Assembly: GCA_025350085.1 (NCBI GenBank)
Contig: JANXYI010000221.1
Location: 1 to 5,093, forward strand
Direction: 5' to 3'
DNA length: 5,093 bases
Source of the DNA: Deltaproteobacteria bacterium
GTDB lineage: Bacteria; Desulfobacterota; Desulfovibrionia; Desulfovibrionales; Desulfovibrionaceae
Under the pieces are notes generated by a model, which was not told where the DNA came from, made no database searches, and saw only the letters and a program-made list of their open reading frames with translations. Both the position numbers and the translations under genes were made by a program. This document shows positions 4,031-5,093 of this stretch, one piece after another (position 1 is the first letter of the stretch; each line of letters opens with the position of its first letter).

Positions 4031-5093
4031 GTGACCAAGGCCTACATCAACCGCATCGCCACCGCTGTTCCGGAACACGACATCCACCAGACGTTCGTCA
4101 CCAGCGTCCCGGCCATGCTCAACGACGAACGCAGCATCGCCGTGTTCAAGCGCATGGTCTCCCGCGCCCAGATCGAGCACCGGTATTCGTTCCTGAAGCC
4201 GGGCCCCGATGCGGGCCCCGATTCGAACATCGACGCCCGGCAGCCGGACAGTCAACAGCCGGACAGCCGACAAGTCGACGCTGACGGCTTCTACACCTTC
4301 GGCGCCTTTCCGGACACCAAGCAGCGTATGCAGTTCTTCGAACGCCACGCCCTTGGCCTGGCCCGGCGCGCCCTGGACAGCCTCGGGCTCCCGGCCATCA
4401 GCGACCGGATCACGCACCTGATCGTGACCTCCTGCACCGGCCTGTACGCGCCGGGCCTGGATCTGCAGATCGTGGAACACTACGGCCTCAAGGCCTCGGT
4501 CGAGCGCAGCATCGTCGGCTTCATGGGCTGCAACGCGGCCCTGAACGCGCTCAAGCTGGCGCGGCACATCGTGCGCTCGCAGCCGGGGGCGCAGGTCCTG
4601 GTGCTCAACCTGGAGCTGTGCACGCTGCACCTGCAGGAGACGGACAACCTGGAGCAGCTGCTGTCCTTTCTCGTCTTTGCCGACGGCTGCGCAGCCAGCC
4701 TTGTTTCGGCCGAGCCCACGGGCCTTGAGCTGCACAGCTTCAGCTCCACCATCCTGCCGGAGAGCAGCCAGCACATCACCTGGCGCATCGGCGCCTCGGG
4801 CTTTGACATGGTGCTGTCCGGGAAGATCCCGGCGGGCATTGCCAGCGGCCTGCCGCTGAGCATGGCATTGATCCTGGACGGGCGGCCAATGGACGCAATC
4901 AGGCACTGGGCCGTGCATCCGGGCGGGCGGATCATCCTTGATTCCGTGCAGAAGGCCCTCGGCCTGCCGGAAGACCGGCTGGCCCTGTCGCGCAGCATCC
5001 TGCGCGATTTCGGCAACATGTCCTCGGCCACCATCATGTTCATCCTCAAGGGCCTGCTGGAACAGCCCGGCGCATCAGGCACCGGCTGCGCCC
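4031..5093 (+). CDS. Type III polyketide synthase (chalcone/stilbene synthase family), runs off the right edge
   Basis: Type III PKSs are homodimeric cytosolic thiolase-fold enzymes that condense an acyl-CoA starter with malonyl-CoA units, giving alkylpyrones, resorcinols or related phenols. The 354 codons present include INRIATAVPEHD (6-17), TSCTGLYAPG (133-142) and the nucleophile loop GFMGCNAAL with Cys167. They also include ELCTLHLQ (195-202), FADGCAASLVS (216-226), AVHPGGR with His296 and GNMSSATIMF with Asn329. The Cys-His-Asn triad is therefore complete, and only the last part of the C-terminal domain is missing. The start is the GTG at 4031, supported by the broken copy at 2412; an in-frame ATG at 3956 overlaps the promoter and lacks a ribosome binding site. 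Residues 58-85 form a Pro/Asp/Gln-rich insertion built from short DNA repeats, before the conserved DGFYTFGAFP (85-94). The product cannot be predicted from sequence alone. The FIST-like and 77-residue genes are transcribed divergently. Confidence 0.96.
   Translation, partial: MTKAYINRIATAVPEHDIHQTFVTSVPAMLNDERSIAVFKRMVSRAQIEHRYSFLKPGPDAGPDSNIDARQPDSQQPDSRQVDADGFYTFGAFPDTKQRMQFFERHALGLARRALDSLGLPAISDRITHLIVTSCTGLYAPGLDLQIVEHYGLKASVERSIVGFMGCNAALNALKLARHIVRSQPGAQVLVLNLELCTLHLQETDNLEQLLSFLVFADGCAASLVSAEPTGLELHSFSSTILPESSQHITWRIGASGFDMVLSGKIPAGIASGLPLSMALILDGRPMDAIRHWAVHPGGRIILDSVQKALGLPEDRLALSRSILRDFGNMSSATIMFILKGLLEQPGASGTGCA
4201..4275 (+). repeat. Micro-repeats inside the PKS gene
   Basis: Two 12-base units (GGGCCCCGATGC at 4201, GGGCCCCGATTC at 4213) are followed by two 15-base units starting CAGCCGGACAG (4241 and 4256) and a degenerate third (4271). 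All are multiples of three, so the frame is kept. They encode GPDA-GPDS and QPDSQ-QPDSR-QVDAD, lengthening a surface loop between RYSFLKP and DGFYTFG. Confidence 0.8.

Noticed and set aside
4013..4918. 301-codon and 200-codon minus-strand open frames opposite the PKS gene
   Set aside because: Both lie antisense to a clear type III PKS with a complete catalytic triad and have low-complexity composition.
1..5093. CRISPR arrays, tRNA or rRNA genes, and insertion sequences
   Set aside because: No regularly spaced repeats, tRNA-like TTCGA arm context, rRNA signature or transposase coding sequence was found on either strand.

Overview
This high-GC chromosomal window looks like a member of the Desulfovibrionaceae or a related deltaproteobacterium. 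That placement is inferred from the GC-rich coding style, the Lon and type III PKS sequence style and GTG start codons; no rRNA or other definitive marker is present. One gene, at 1494-2240, is conspicuously AT-rich against this background and looks acquired.

Layout from left to right. The 5' part of a lon protease gene lies on the minus strand (1-899, running off the left edge). It is preceded by a roughly 310-base non-coding stretch holding a candidate promoter, a GC-rich hairpin, a weak terminator candidate and a short degenerate tandem repeat. Next comes a small acylphosphatase gene (1212-1484, minus). Nine bases upstream of it is the AT-rich gene (1494-2240, minus), which encodes an unrecognised 248-residue protein with a C-terminal R-x4-H motif like that of HEPN-type proteins. 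A perfect 10-bp inverted repeat (2292-2320) follows, then a broken copy of the start of a type III polyketide synthase (PKS) gene with its promoter and ribosome binding site (about 2324-2471, plus). A two-gene minus-strand unit comes next: a 77-residue protein of unknown function (3486-3719) followed by a 333-residue FIST-like protein (2476-3477). After a 311-base divergent intergenic region, an intact type III PKS (chalcone synthase family) starts at 4031 on the plus strand and runs off the right edge with its Cys-His-Asn catalytic triad already present.

The most interesting part is the right half. The 5' end of the PKS gene occurs twice in direct orientation, once intact and once as a remnant cut off where the FIST-like gene ends. 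The -35/-10 spacing and the distance to the next conserved block are the same in both copies, so comparing them reveals the likely PKS promoter. This points to an old duplication of the PKS locus followed by loss of one copy. The FIST-like protein and its 77-residue partner sit divergently from the PKS and may belong to the same pathway as sensor, partner or accessory proteins, but only gene position supports that. The lon, acyP and PKS genes are otherwise ordinary housekeeping or secondary-metabolism genes.
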